From Chloroflexota bacterium (GTDB lineage Bacteria > Chloroflexota > UBA5177 > JANWHV01), in the NCBI GenBank assembly GCA_025924845.1, contig JAICHN010000017.1:1-24797 (forward strand): 24,797 bases of DNA, written 5' to 3'. The notes beneath the pieces are model-generated. The model had not been told where the DNA came from and did no database searches. It was given only the letters and a program-made list of their open reading frames with translations. The translations under genes were made by a program, and so were the position numbers. Shown here one piece after another: positions 14,247 through 21,971 of this stretch; position 1 is the first letter of the stretch; each line of letters starts with the position of its first letter.

Positions 14247-14642
14247 GTGAACGAACAAGATTCCCATCCTCCCGGCGCCCTGGCCGTCCGGCTTGAGCAA
14301 CTTCTCGGGTTGTTCTGGCCCAATCTCGTTGGAACCGGCTGGAAAGTCTGGCTTGATCTTGAACTTACCATGCCGCAGTTTAAGCTGCTTCTGCTGATCG
14401 CCTCCGAGGATGGTTTACGGGCAAGCGATCTCGCTCTGGGGATGGGCGTTACCCCGCCCACCATCACCACCGTCCTCGATCGGCTGGTCGAGCACGGCCT
14501 GGTGCGCCGCGAGGACGATCGCCGTGACCGCAGACAGGTCATTGCCCGCGTCACCGAAGAGGGCGCCGCCCTGCTTCGCCACCTTGGAGTGTACTCGTCG
14601 GCGGAAGTCGCGGCCTGTGTCGCGGCCCTCAGCGAAGCGTAA
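14247..14642 (+). CDS. MarR family transcriptional regulator
   Basis: The 131-residue winged-helix DNA-binding protein forms dimers in the MarR family. The N-terminal dimerisation helices contain a Trp-rich stretch (LFWPNLVGTGWKVWLDLELTMPQFKLLLLI). The DNA-binding helix-turn-helix is LRASDLALGMGVTPPTITTVL. The wing DRLVEHGLVRREDDRRDRRQVIARVTEEG is the classic MarR DxRD/RR signature. GTG 14247 was chosen because the predicted transcription start near 14215 leaves a 32-base leader with a weak GGA. ATG 14223 in the same frame would add 8 residues. The ligand and targets are unknown. It is an isolated gene, so autoregulation or control of a distant locus is likely. Confidence 0.9.
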   Translation: MNEQDSHPPGALAVRLEQLLGLFWPNLVGTGWKVWLDLELTMPQFKLLLLIASEDGLRASDLALGMGVTPPTITTVLDRLVEHGLVRREDDRRDRRQVIARVTEEGAALLRHLGVYSSAEVAACVAALSEA

Positions 14643-14733
14643 ACGGCGTGCCTGTTCGCGGGCCTGTATGATTTCCATCGGGTCCGCCGGGCCCGAACGG
14701 CCCCGTCAACCGACGATTCGACTGTCTATGAAC

Positions 14734-15333
14734 CTACGCTCCTCCCCCGGCTCCCCGACCCCGAGCAGACTGCCAGGGCACATCCTGCATCCCGGAACGG
14801 TGATTTGCCGCCCGAGCCAACACAAACAGCAGATCCGACAGACGATTGAGATAGCGGAGAACTTCGCCGTTCACTGCCTCGATTGCCGCCAGGGCGACGA
14901 CCCGCCGTTCGGCCCGCCTACACACCGTGCGCGCCAGGTGCAAAGCGGCGGCGCTTGGGGTGCCCCCCGGCAGGATGAACGTCTTGAGCGGCGCAAGTTC
15001 AGTCTCATAACGATCGATCTCGACCTCCAGGGCCTCGATTCCGGTAGGCTCCATGAGCGGCACGCGCAACGCCAGCCGGTCGGCGGCGCGCTCGGGCGGG
15101 GTTGCCAGTTCGGCTCCCAGATCAAACAATTCTGATTGGATGCGAGTGAGGAGCGCCGCGATGTCGGCGGGCAGGCCCGGCGAAGAGGCCAGGGCCAGGC
15201 CAAGGCACGCATTCAGCTCATCAAGGGTCCCGTACGCCTCGACCCGAGGCACATCCTTACTTACGGTTCGGCCGCCGAACAGCGCGGTTTGTCCACCATC
15301 GCCGGCCTTTGTATAAATCTTCACGACTATCAC
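14734..15333 (-). CDS. PduO-type ATP:cob(I)alamin adenosyltransferase
   Basis: The enzyme transfers the 5'-deoxyadenosyl group of ATP to cob(I)alamin or cob(I)yrinic acid diamide, making the B12 coenzyme. The 199 residues carry the PduO-type N-terminal ATP-binding segment (KIYTKAGDGGQTALFGG, VSKDVPRVEAYGTLDELNA). They also carry FILPGGTPSAAALHLARTVCRRAERR and the C-terminal RYLNRLSDLLFVLAR, which are family hallmarks. The C-terminus adds a Gly/Ala/Arg tail (SARGRGAGGGA). The start is GTG 15333. GTG 15324, giving M-K-I-Y-T-K, is equally typical for the family. I see no cobalamin-riboswitch box in the leader, and no B12 biosynthesis genes surround it. Confidence 0.92.
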   Translation of the reverse strand: MIVVKIYTKAGDGGQTALFGGRTVSKDVPRVEAYGTLDELNACLGLALASSPGLPADIAALLTRIQSELFDLGAELATPPERAADRLALRVPLMEPTGIEALEVEIDRYETELAPLKTFILPGGTPSAAALHLARTVCRRAERRVVALAAIEAVNGEVLRYLNRLSDLLFVLARAANHRSGMQDVPWQSARGRGAGGGA

Positions 15334-15371
15334 CCATTTCCGCCTGCGTAAGCCCGCTGAAAGCCTACCAT

Positions 15372-15410
15372 AGCAGCAGGAGGATAGCGTGCGCCAAGCA
15401 CGCGGCTGCT
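15372..15410. repeat. two-part hairpin in the divergent cobalamin-transferase/GT2 gap
   Basis: The outer stem AGCAGC/GCTGCT (15372-15377, 15405-15410) encloses the inner stem GCGTGC/GCACGC (15387-15392, 15398-15403). It lies 48 or more bases upstream of the cobalamin-transferase start and could be a leader structure on the minus strand. On the plus strand it is followed by TTT. Confidence 0.35.
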
Positions 15411-15411
15411 T

Positions 15412-15441
15412 TTGACGTATGATGAAGCTTCCCGCTACACT
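15412..15441 (+). promoter_or_regulatory. promoter of the GT2 gene
   Basis: TTGACG (15412-15417, 5/6) and TACACT (15436-15441, 4/6) are separated by 18 bases. The predicted start near 15448 fits the ATG 15514 start of the glycosyltransferase and argues against the longer in-frame reading from 15412. Confidence 0.5.
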
Positions 15442-15513
15442 GCCCGCTGTGTTTATGCTACCGGTGCGCCTCCGTGCCCTCCTCCCGATTCGGCCTGTTG
15501 CCGCGGCGATCCG

Positions 15514-16191
15514 ATGAAGATTTCGATTATCATCCCGGTCTTCAACGAAGCGGACACGATTGGCGAAATCCTTCTTCGCGTTCGTTCATCGCCCATTGAC
15601 AAGGAAATCGTCGTGGTGGACGACGGTTCCACGGATGGCACCCGAGAGCGGTTGGCCCAGGAAACCGACCCCGATACCCATATCGTCCTCCACCAGGCAA
15701 ACCAGGGAAAGGGCATGGCAATCCGTACCGGGCTGCGCCATGCGCATGGTGACTACATCCTGATTCAGGATGCCGACCTGGAATACGATCCGGCCGACTA
15801 TGAGTTGCTCCTGCGGCCAATTCTCCGCGGAAAGGCAACGGTGGTCTACGGCTCTCGATTTCTCGGTGAGCACAAGGCGATGCTCTTCTGGCATAGCGTG
15901 GGCAATCGCTTGCTGACCCTCGTAACCAATGTGTTGTACGATTCTACACTGACGGATATGGAAACATGCTACAAATTGATTCCCGCTGAGCTGATTCGTG
16001 CGATCCCATTGCGGGCGCGCCGTTTTGAGTTCGAGCCCGAGATCACGGCCAAGATACTCAAACGGGGTCACCGGATCTACGAGGTGCCCATTTCCTATGC
16101 GGGGCGCGAACCTTACGAAGGCAAGAAAATTAGTTGGCGGGACGGCTTTCCAGCCCTCTTCTCACTGATCAAATACCGATTCGTGGACTAG
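15514..16191 (+). CDS. family 2 glycosyltransferase, dolichyl-phosphate mannose synthase-like
   Basis: This enzyme is of the type that transfers a hexose from a nucleotide sugar to polyprenyl phosphate at the inner membrane face. The 225 residues form a single GT-A domain: KISIIIPVFNEADTI at the N-terminus, the nucleotide-binding VVVDDGSTDGT (D36/D37), metal-binding DAD (86-88) in LIQDADLEYDP, and the DPM1-type segment DMETCYKLIP. The end, GRKI-like (YEGKKISWRDGF), is also typical. No transmembrane segment follows the domain. ATG 15514 was chosen because homology begins exactly there. The next gene, a PIG-V-like GT-C enzyme, begins 4 bases after its stop, so the pair probably forms donor synthase plus user. 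Confidence 0.9.
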   Translation: MKISIIIPVFNEADTIGEILLRVRSSPIDKEIVVVDDGSTDGTRERLAQETDPDTHIVLHQANQGKGMAIRTGLRHAHGDYILIQDADLEYDPADYELLLRPILRGKATVVYGSRFLGEHKAMLFWHSVGNRLLTLVTNVLYDSTLTDMETCYKLIPAELIRAIPLRARRFEFEPEITAKILKRGHRIYEVPISYAGREPYEGKKISWRDGFPALFSLIKYRFVD

Positions 16192-16195
16192 GCCC

Positions 16196-17428
16196 GTGCG
16201 CGATCCATCCATCTCTCGCGGTGCCCTGGCTCTGGGGCTGCTTCCTCGGCTCCCTGCCTGGGAAATGGTGGTAGTTACCCTGCGCCGATGGCTGCTCAGC
16301 GACATTCTCAGTATCTTTCTGGCTACGCGCCTCAGTTTCCTTTTGTTGACCTACTTTGGGCGCGCCCTCCTGCACGATCCCGCCCTGGTGGGAAATAACC
16401 GCCTCGGTTTTTCCGGCTACCTGCTGGATAGTTGGTATTACCGCGACAGCCAGTGGTTCCTCAAGATCGTTCGGAACGGCTACAACTACAACGGCGTGGG
16501 CCATACCTCCGCCGTCGCTTTTTTCCCGCTCTATCCCGCTTCTGTTCGGTTGCTGCAGGCGATCACGGCCATCGATCCCAGCGTCGTGGCCATCCTGGTC
16601 TCCAATCTGGCCTTTTTAGGGGCCATGATCTACCTCCACAAGCTCTGTGCCCTGGAGTTCGGCGACGCCGTGGCCCGGCGCGCGGTGTTCTACATGGCGA
16701 TTTTTCCTACCGCGTTCTTCACCTTCGCCCCTTACTCCGAATCGCTCTACCTCATGCTGAGCATCGCCTCGCTGTACTACATGCGGAGCGAGCGCTGGTG
16801 GCTGGCCGGGATTTTCGGGGGGTTCGCGGCGTCCGAGCGCATCCTCGGCGTCCTGCTCGCCCTTCCCTTTGCCTGGGAGTACGCGCGCCGCCGTCTCGTT
16901 CACCGGCAAACACTCCGCCTGGATATTCTGGCCGGCGCCCTCATCCCAGCCGGACTCCTCACTTACATGATCTATCTGTATGGGCTCACCGGAGATCCCC
17001 TGGCCTTCGTCCATGCCGAGGCAGGCTGGTTCCGGGTTTCTCGCCCACCCTGGGAGGTTCTGGGGACCAGTCTGAGCGATATCCCCCGCTCAGCCGCCAA
17101 TCATCCTTACTTTCAGGCCCATGCCTTGATCGAGAACGGCTGCGTTCTGGCGGCGCTGCTGCTGCTGACGGCGGGAGCGCGTGTCTTACCGCTTTCCTTC
17201 ACGCTCTACGGATTCGCCTGCCTGGCAGCGCTGCTCAGCGCTCCAATCATCACGAGCGACATTCCCCTACAGTCGATGTCGCGCTACGTGCTGATTCTGG
17301 TGCCGATGTTCATCGTGTTGGCAAAGCTGGGGCGCCGGCCCATTTTCGACCGACTGTACGTATTGCTGTCGGTGGGCGGTCTAGCGATGTTTACCGCCCT
17401 ATTTGTCAATCACATGTGGGGCGCATGA
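16196..17428 (+). CDS. PIG-V-like GT-C membrane glycosyltransferase
   Basis: The 410-residue multi-pass membrane protein has about nine hydrophobic segments. The early extracytoplasmic loop contains the W-x-x-D-x-x-Y/W-type signature (WYYRDSQWFLKIVRNGYNYNG...FFPLYP). AIFPTAFFTFAPYSESLYLMLSI, then WWLAGIFGGFAASERILGVLL, follow. This is the pattern of PIG-V/mannosyltransferase family proteins that use polyprenyl-phosphate sugars. The Asp in WYYRD is the likely catalytic acid (family knowledge). GTG 16196 follows the GT2 stop by 4 bases. ATG 16265, with GGGAA upstream, is an alternative start before the first helix. The last 23 bases overlap the 3' end of the convergent PAP2 gene. The acceptor is unknown. 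Confidence 0.8.
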   Translation: MRDPSISRGALALGLLPRLPAWEMVVVTLRRWLLSDILSIFLATRLSFLLLTYFGRALLHDPALVGNNRLGFSGYLLDSWYYRDSQWFLKIVRNGYNYNGVGHTSAVAFFPLYPASVRLLQAITAIDPSVVAILVSNLAFLGAMIYLHKLCALEFGDAVARRAVFYMAIFPTAFFTFAPYSESLYLMLSIASLYYMRSERWWLAGIFGGFAASERILGVLLALPFAWEYARRRLVHRQTLRLDILAGALIPAGLLTYMIYLYGLTGDPLAFVHAEAGWFRVSRPPWEVLGTSLSDIPRSAANHPYFQAHALIENGCVLAALLLLTAGARVLPLSFTLYGFACLAALLSAPIITSDIPLQSMSRYVLILVPMFIVLAKLGRRPIFDRLYVLLSVGGLAMFTALFVNHMWGA

Positions 17429-18092
17429 GGACGCCGATCGCCTCATATGCCTGGAGCATGGAGGCCAGATAGGCGAGCCCCACCAGATGCCCGGCCAGTA
17501 CGTCGGATGCCCAATGATGCCCAAGATAGATTCGCGACGGACCAACCAGGCCGATCAGCAACAGACAGTACAGCATCAAAGCCGTACGGAGGGGGCTCTC
17601 CGGCATATAGCGGCCTGCCAGAAAGAAGACATAGCCGTAAAAGGCGGTGTAATGCGTGGCGTGGCCGCTGGGGAAACTGTTGTCTTTGAACGGCTTGAGA
17701 TGTTTGCGGTAGCGGAGGTCCGGCCGCGGCCGACCAACCAATAACTTGATTACCCCGGTCGTGAATCCGGCCCCCATGGTGCCGATGCTGAAGATTGCCT
17801 CGCGACGGCGATCGAGCGCCCAGAAATTGGCGGCCAGGCTGAGCACCACACTGTGCGTGAAGGGCGCATAGCCGGCGGAACTGACGATGCGCAAGGCTCG
17901 CCCCACGGCATCGGGAAGCCGCCGTTGTAGCCGAGAGGTGATCGCCACGTCGAGCCGATTGGGCTTCGACCGAGAAGCCGGCACCGCGAGGCAAACCAGG
18001 GCGCCGCAGCTGCCTGCTACGACGGCATAGGCGCTCGGCGCAATGGACCAGGCCGCGGGCCGGGTAGCTTCAGCGTTTCCCCTATCAGTCAT
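17406..18092 (-). CDS. PAP2 superfamily membrane phosphatase
   Basis: This is a lipid phosphate or polyprenyl-pyrophosphate phosphatase type enzyme. The 228-residue reading starts at ATG 18092. The three PAP2 motifs are intact: K116-x6-R123-P124 (KLLVGRPRP), P141-S-G-H144, and S186-R-x5-H193-x3-D197. About five or six transmembrane helices surround them. A longer frame to 18209 exists, but a -10 box (TACACT) sits 7 bases before ATG 18092, favouring the shorter start, possibly leaderless. It converges with the PIG-V gene with a 23-base overlap. Given the polyprenyl-phosphate enzymes beside it, recycling of the lipid carrier is a reasonable inference. Confidence 0.88.
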   Translation of the reverse strand: MTDRGNAEATRPAAWSIAPSAYAVVAGSCGALVCLAVPASRSKPNRLDVAITSRLQRRLPDAVGRALRIVSSAGYAPFTHSVVLSLAANFWALDRRREAIFSIGTMGAGFTTGVIKLLVGRPRPDLRYRKHLKPFKDNSFPSGHATHYTAFYGYVFFLAGRYMPESPLRTALMLYCLLLIGLVGPSRIYLGHHWASDVLAGHLVGLAYLASMLQAYEAIGVLMRPTCD

Positions 18093-18099
18093 GTGATTG

Positions 18100-18105
18100 A
18101 GTGTA
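18100..18105 (-). promoter_or_regulatory. -10 box placing the PAP2 transcript start at its ATG
   Basis: On the minus strand, TACACT is followed by 7 bases (CAATCAC) and ATG 18092. No Shine-Dalgarno is present. This is the geometry of a leaderless mRNA. No clear -35 is seen. Confidence 0.35.
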
Positions 18106-18156
18106 GCACGGGGCAACCGCCTAAAGATCCCCCGGCAAGTGCCGACTACCGGTGTA

Positions 18157-18207
18157 GGAGACCTATGGTTTATCGGCGTACCGTGATGCGCCCAGCGCCA
18201 GGTCTCC
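18157..18207. repeat. inverted repeat upstream of the CheY-like gene
   Basis: GGAGACCT (18157-18164) and AGGTCTCC (18200-18207) are perfectly complementary, 35 bases apart, with further GC-rich pairing possible inside. It ends 37 bases before ATG 18245, so it would be in the leader if transcription starts upstream. It matches no riboswitch I can recognise. Confidence 0.4.
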
Positions 18208-18244
18208 AAGAGAACACCCTCGTGGGGAGAAAAGGGCTCGCTGG

Positions 18245-18607
18245 ATGCCGAAGTTTTTAGTAGTGGATGATGCAGCCTTTATGCGGTTACGCTGCGTGAA
18301 GCTGCTGAAGGAAAATGGCTACGAGACCATTGAAGCCGAAAATGGCCTGCAAGCGGTGGAGCTGTATCAAACCGAACACCCGGACGCGGTTATGATGGAC
18401 ATTACCATGCCCGAGATGGACGGCTTGCAGGCGCTTGGCGCCATCCTGGCCTATGACCCCAATGCCAGGGTAGCCATGGTCACGGCGCTTGGCCAGCAAT
18501 CCGTCGTGCTTGATGCGCTCAAGCTGGGTGCCCGCGACTTCGTGGTAAAGCCGTTCCAGGCCCCCCGCGTCCTCGAGGCGGCTCATAAGCTGCTGGCGGC
18601 GCCGTGA
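18245..18607 (+). CDS. CheY-like single-domain response regulator
   Basis: The 120-residue receiver domain has no output domain. The phosphorylation site and its helpers are intact: acidic pair D8/D9 (LVVDDAAFMR), phospho-acceptor D52 (MMDITMPEMDG), T80, and K102 in VVKPF. This domain acts by protein contact, as CheY does. The start ATG 18245 lies after a purine-rich stretch (GGGGAGAAAAGGG). No histidine kinase is present in the window. The next gene encodes a CheX-like phosphatase, which in other systems dephosphorylates CheY, so the two likely form one module. Confidence 0.92.
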   Translation: MPKFLVVDDAAFMRLRCVKLLKENGYETIEAENGLQAVELYQTEHPDAVMMDITMPEMDGLQALGAILAYDPNARVAMVTALGQQSVVLDALKLGARDFVVKPFQAPRVLEAAHKLLAAP

Positions 18608-18689
18608 TGCGCACCGCGAGGGTCGGGGTCTCTCTATGCCTCGACTCTTTGCCGGTCACGCCTCTGGACTGCTCGTCAAGGATGGGTGT

Positions 18690-19202
18690 ATGAAGGCAGA
18701 AGTCGTTCGATCATTCGTCACGGCGGCGCGTGAAGTGCTGTCGCAAGAAGTGGGCGGCACGGTCGATCCTCAGCGCGTGCGACTGCAGGGCGGTCCCTAC
18801 AAGACGCAGGCGATTACAGTGCTGATCGGGCTCACCCAGCAGCTTGAAGGGGCGGTGATTTTGGGGATGAGCGACGAAACGGCACGGGCCTATTGCTCCC
18901 ATATCATGGGCGAGCAGGTCAGCGAACTGGATGAGCTGGCCCAGAGCGGGATCGCGGAATTGGCCAACGTGATCGCCGGGCGGGCCGGGGCATTGCTGGA
19001 TGCGAGAGGCTTTGTGACGGCGATTTCCCCGCCCACGGTGCTGATGGGAGGGAACGGCGTGCTGTCCACGCTCACCGTACCGCGTTTGATGGTAGCAGTG
19101 CGCACCCAGTGCGGGATCATCGATCTGCAACTGGCGGCTCGTGAAAAGCCGGCGCGACTCGCCCGGCACAGCGTACCGAGACGCGCGGTGATGCCGGCCT
19201 AA
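18690..19202 (+). CDS. CheX/CheC-like CheY-P phosphatase
   Basis: The 170-residue protein has the CheX fold signature. The N-terminus is MKAEVVRSFVTAAREVL, followed by a beta segment and an active-site helix E90-x2-N93 in SGIAELANVIAGRAGALL. VLMGG...LSTLTVPRL and a final beta strand follow. In CheC/CheX/FliY the Glu and Asn contact the CheY acyl phosphate and position water. CheX-type proteins have one such helix, as here. The basic C-terminal tail (AREKPARLARHSVPRR) is extra. Start ATG 18690 is preceded by AAGGA at 18679-18683. An in-frame ATG at 18636 lacks a good site. It probably shares an operon with the CheY-like gene, 82 bases upstream. Confidence 0.82.
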   Translation: MKAEVVRSFVTAAREVLSQEVGGTVDPQRVRLQGGPYKTQAITVLIGLTQQLEGAVILGMSDETARAYCSHIMGEQVSELDELAQSGIAELANVIAGRAGALLDARGFVTAISPPTVLMGGNGVLSTLTVPRLMVAVRTQCGIIDLQLAAREKPARLARHSVPRRAVMPA

Positions 19203-19220
19203 GGGGAGCGTGTCGGGCGC

Positions 19221-19466
19221 TTAGGAGCGGCGGAAAATGCCGACTGCCGCCGCGGCCAGGCCCGCCCCGGCGATCCCGAAGCTCAGACTGACCACGATGA
19301 GGGCCGGAAAGCTGATTGTCAGGGGGGTGGAAGCAGGAGTGCCGCTCACCAGGTTCTCCCAAATAATTCCGGCAATCACGGCGCAGACCAACCAGATACC
19401 AAGGAACACCGGCATCGAGACGCCAAGGCCCGTGTTTCCTTGCCCGAAATCCCGCCGCTCCACCAT
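19221..19466 (-). CDS. small two-TM membrane protein
   Basis: The 81 residues have two hydrophobic helices (about 16-38, VSMPVFLGIWLVCAVIAGII, and 52-77). They are joined by a Ser/Thr/Pro loop, and the end is basic (FRRS). AGGAGGC at 19480-19474 precedes ATG 19466 with correct spacing, so the gene is likely real. No family is recognised. It is convergent with the CheX gene; the short dyad CCTAAG/CTTAGG (19198-19203, 19220-19225) spans both stop codons. Confidence 0.65.
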   Translation of the reverse strand: MVERRDFGQGNTGLGVSMPVFLGIWLVCAVIAGIIWENLVSGTPASTPLTISFPALIVVSLSFGIAGAGLAAAAVGIFRRS

Positions 19467-19645
19467 CGTTGCCTCCTGATCCTGATCCTGCCTCGTCTAC
19501 TTCAGCCAATGTACCGAGGGTGCCTACCTAGCGGCAAACCGAGGGAGGTATGCCGGCTTATGCTGTTATAGTGGAAGTGGGAACGGCGCCTGGACGGACC
19601 AACCCGGCGAAACTTCTACGAACCGAGCACTGGGAGGGCAATGGG

Positions 19646-20311
19646 ATGCGGACACTTAATCTGCCCACCGATCCGCAAACCGACATGGACATCATCTATC
19701 TTCATGATGATGCGGAGGAGGATCTGGTGGGGTCGGATCTCCACCAAGAAGCGATCCATACGGTTCATCAGAGCCTAAAATTGATCAGGCGGCGGCGCGG
19801 TCTTCCCTGGCATGTGAGCAATCAGCTCATGGTGTACATGGGAAGGTTGAGCGGTAAGGAGTGGCGGCCGAGTCCCGATGTTATTGTGCATAAGACAGCC
19901 GGCACCGTGCCGCTCACCTCGCTCAACGCGGTGGTCCATGGCGCGCCTGAATTCGTCGTAGAGGTCGCGAGCCAAAGTACCTGGGAATATGACGTGGATA
20001 TCAAACGGCGTATGTATGGCCACGTCGGCGTTCAGGAGTACCTCGTCTTCGACCCAACCGCCGAGTTCCTTGGCGTCCAGGTGCGGGCCTGGCACACAAC
20101 CGAACGAGGATTCGTATCGTGGCGTCCCGCCATGGCAAACCGTCTGCGCAGCGAAGTACTCGATTTGTGGTTTGAGCCGGACGGCTTACTGCTGCGGGTC
20201 TATGACGGCGACGGAACCCCGGTGCCCACGTTCGATGAGCAGGAACGGCGCATAGCCGAACTTGAAGCGAAGCTACGGACGCTCACCGAGCGCGGCCAAA
20301 CCGAAGCATGA
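19646..20311 (+). CDS. Uma2 family (DUF820) putative nuclease
   Basis: The 221-residue protein has the PD-(D/E)xK fold typical of Uma2/DUF820, common in Cyanobacteria and Chloroflexi. The active-site residues appear as P-D78 (RPSPDVIV), E106-V-x-S (FVVEVASQST) and K120 with the following Y124 (DIKRRMYGHVGVQEYLVFDP). The C-terminal 30 residues form a charged coiled coil (DEQERRIAELEAKLRTL). Start ATG 19646 has GGGAGGG at 19632-19638. A longer in-frame start at 19550 would lie over a -10-like TATAGT (19567-19572). The family's biological role is unsettled. The gene is single and bounded by a terminator. Confidence 0.88.
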   Translation: MRTLNLPTDPQTDMDIIYLHDDAEEDLVGSDLHQEAIHTVHQSLKLIRRRRGLPWHVSNQLMVYMGRLSGKEWRPSPDVIVHKTAGTVPLTSLNAVVHGAPEFVVEVASQSTWEYDVDIKRRMYGHVGVQEYLVFDPTAEFLGVQVRAWHTTERGFVSWRPAMANRLRSEVLDLWFEPDGLLLRVYDGDGTPVPTFDEQERRIAELEAKLRTLTERGQTEA

Positions 20312-20343
20312 GCCAAGCAGTGGTGCGGCACCACTGCTTGGCT
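20311..20343. terminator. bidirectional terminator between Uma2 and helicase genes
   Basis: AGCCAAGCAGTGGTG (20311-20325) pairs perfectly with 20329-20343 around CGG, giving 15 bp. The first base is the last base of the Uma2 stop. TTGACTTTCCT follows on the plus strand. It lies between two converging genes, so it can end both transcripts. Confidence 0.8.
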
Positions 20344-20354
20344 TGACTTTCCTA

Positions 20355-21971
20355 TTACGCGCCGCGCGGCTTGGCGACTTCGGCCCGCACCGCATGGCCG
20401 CGCAGGCTGGTGCGGTTGAGCGCCTCCACCACGTGCCGCGCCGAGTCCTGCGGTACTTCGACGAACGCATACTGCTCGTAGAGATCAATCACACCAATGG
20501 CTCGCCCCGGAATCCCCGCCTCGCCGGCAATGGCCCCCACGATGTCGGCCGGGCGGATACCCTCGTTGCGTCCAACATTGATGAACAGGCGAGCCATGCC
20601 CGGCTCCGCGCCGTCGCTGCCTGGATCGATCACCCGTTTCTCGCCAGGGGCCTTCTTATTATCGATGGTCGCCAGCAGTTTGAGCGCCGCCGCCGCCACG
20701 TCAATTGGGTCAGCTTCCTCACTCAGTTCCTCGGCCGCCAGGCGATACGGCTCCAGGCCGCCGCTCTCCATGGCCGCGCGCAATTGCTCGATTAGCAGGG
20801 CGCGCCGGCGTGCCTCGACGTCCGCCATACTGGGCAAGCGGCCGGCCTTGATCCGCTTCTGGATTAGCCGTTCGATTAGCTTCAACTGGCGGTATTCGCG
20901 AGGCGCGATCAGGGTAATGGCCGTGCCTTCACGTCCGGCCCGGCCGGTACGACCGATCCGATGCACATACGATTCGGGATCCCAGGGGATGTGATAGTTC
21001 ACGACGTGGCTGACCTGAGGAATATCCAGACCACGCGCCGCCACGTCGGTAGCGACAAGAATCTCCGTTTTCCCTTCGCGGAAGCCCCGCATCACCCGAT
21101 CGCGCTGCACCTGATTGAGATCGCCGTGAATAGCCTCGGCCTTATAGCCGCGGCCCTGCAAACTCTCGACCAATTCGTCCACATCGCTCTTGCGGGCGCA
21201 GAAGATAATCGTCGAGGTAGGAGTCTCCACATCCAGGATCCGACAGAGCGCATCGAGCTTGGCCCGCTGCGGCACTTCATAGTATGTCTGATTGGTCTGA
21301 GGAACCGTTACCTGCTCGCGGCCCAGCGCAATGGTGAGGGTGTCATGCATGTAGCGGCGGGAGAGGTCTCGAATGCGGGTAGGCATCGTGGCGGAGAACA
21401 GCGTGGTCTGCCGTTCCTTGGGCAATTGTTCGAGGATGAACTCAATATCCTCGAGGAATCCCATGTCCAGCATTTCATCCGCTTCGTCCAACACCAGGAC
21501 ATTGACGTGAGACAGTTTCAGGGTCTCGCGGCGGATGTGGTCCATCACCCGGCCAGGAGTCCCCACCACTACCTGCACGCCTTGCTGAAGGCTGCGCAGC
21601 TGACGCGCGATGGGCTGACCGCCATAGACGGGCAACACGCTGACGCCGCTGTACTTGCCGAGGAGATGGGTAGCATGGGCGACCTGGATGGCCAGTTCGC
21701 GCGTGGGAACCAGCACCAGCGCCTGTACATAGTGCTTGGTGGTATCGATGCGCTGCAAAATAGGCAACGCGAACGCGGCGGTCTTCCCGGTGCCGGTCTG
21801 AGCCTGGGCCACCAAGTCGCGGCCGGCGATCATGGCGGGGATGGCGCGCGCCTGGATCGGTGTGGGCTCTTCATAGCCGACCTCGGTAATGGCCCGCATC
21901 AGTTCGGGTCGGAGGCCGATTTCGGTGAACGTGGATATGATGGTAGGTGTCGCGGCGGGAGCTTCGATCAT
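20355..21971 (-). CDS. DEAD-box ATP-dependent RNA helicase with DbpA-type RNA-binding domain
   Basis: This enzyme unwinds RNA duplexes, in ribosome assembly or mRNA decay and often at low temperature. The 538 residues contain the Q motif region (FTEIGL...PTPIQ, Q40), Walker A AQTGTGKT (57-64), PTRELA, TPGR, the Walker B motif DEAD (VLVLDEADEMLDMGF), SAT, and the second RecA domain with ATDVAARGLDIP and HRIGRTGRAGREG. The C-terminal about 75 residues (MARLFINVGRNEGIRPADIVGAI... ) form a DbpA/CsdA-type RNA-binding fold. The architecture matches CshA/DeaD. The start was set at ATG 21971, with GGAAGGAAAG just upstream. GTG 21992 lies in that site. A minus-strand -10-like TATAGT lies near 22054. 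Confidence 0.95.
   Translation of the reverse strand: MIEAPAATPTIISTFTEIGLRPELMRAITEVGYEEPTPIQARAIPAMIAGRDLVAQAQTGTGKTAAFALPILQRIDTTKHYVQALVLVPTRELAIQVAHATHLLGKYSGVSVLPVYGGQPIARQLRSLQQGVQVVVGTPGRVMDHIRRETLKLSHVNVLVLDEADEMLDMGFLEDIEFILEQLPKERQTTLFSATMPTRIRDLSRRYMHDTLTIALGREQVTVPQTNQTYYEVPQRAKLDALCRILDVETPTSTIIFCARKSDVDELVESLQGRGYKAEAIHGDLNQVQRDRVMRGFREGKTEILVATDVAARGLDIPQVSHVVNYHIPWDPESYVHRIGRTGRAGREGTAITLIAPREYRQLKLIERLIQKRIKAGRLPSMADVEARRRALLIEQLRAAMESGGLEPYRLAAEELSEEADPIDVAAAALKLLATIDNKKAPGEKRVIDPGSDGAEPGMARLFINVGRNEGIRPADIVGAIAGEAGIPGRAIGVIDLYEQYAFVEVPQDSARHVVEALNRTSLRGHAVRAEVAKPRGA

Noticed and set aside
15324..15450. Cobalamin riboswitch upstream of the adenosyltransferase
   Set aside because: No B12-box-like sequence is present on the minus strand, only a simple two-part hairpin.
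16432..17472. Plus-strand open frame in another frame of the PIG-V gene
   Set aside because: Its translation is Arg/Pro/His-rich and typical of an out-of-frame reading of a GC-rich gene. The membrane protein frame is the real one.
18100..18165. GEMM-like (c-di-GMP) riboswitch ahead of the CheY gene
   Set aside because: GGGCAACC superficially resembles the class, but the conserved core and tetraloop receptor pattern cannot be matched.
19198..19225. CCTAAG/CTTAGG dyad between CheX and the small membrane gene as a terminator
   Set aside because: It has only 6 bp, a long loop and no T tract. It is mostly made by the two opposing stop codons.
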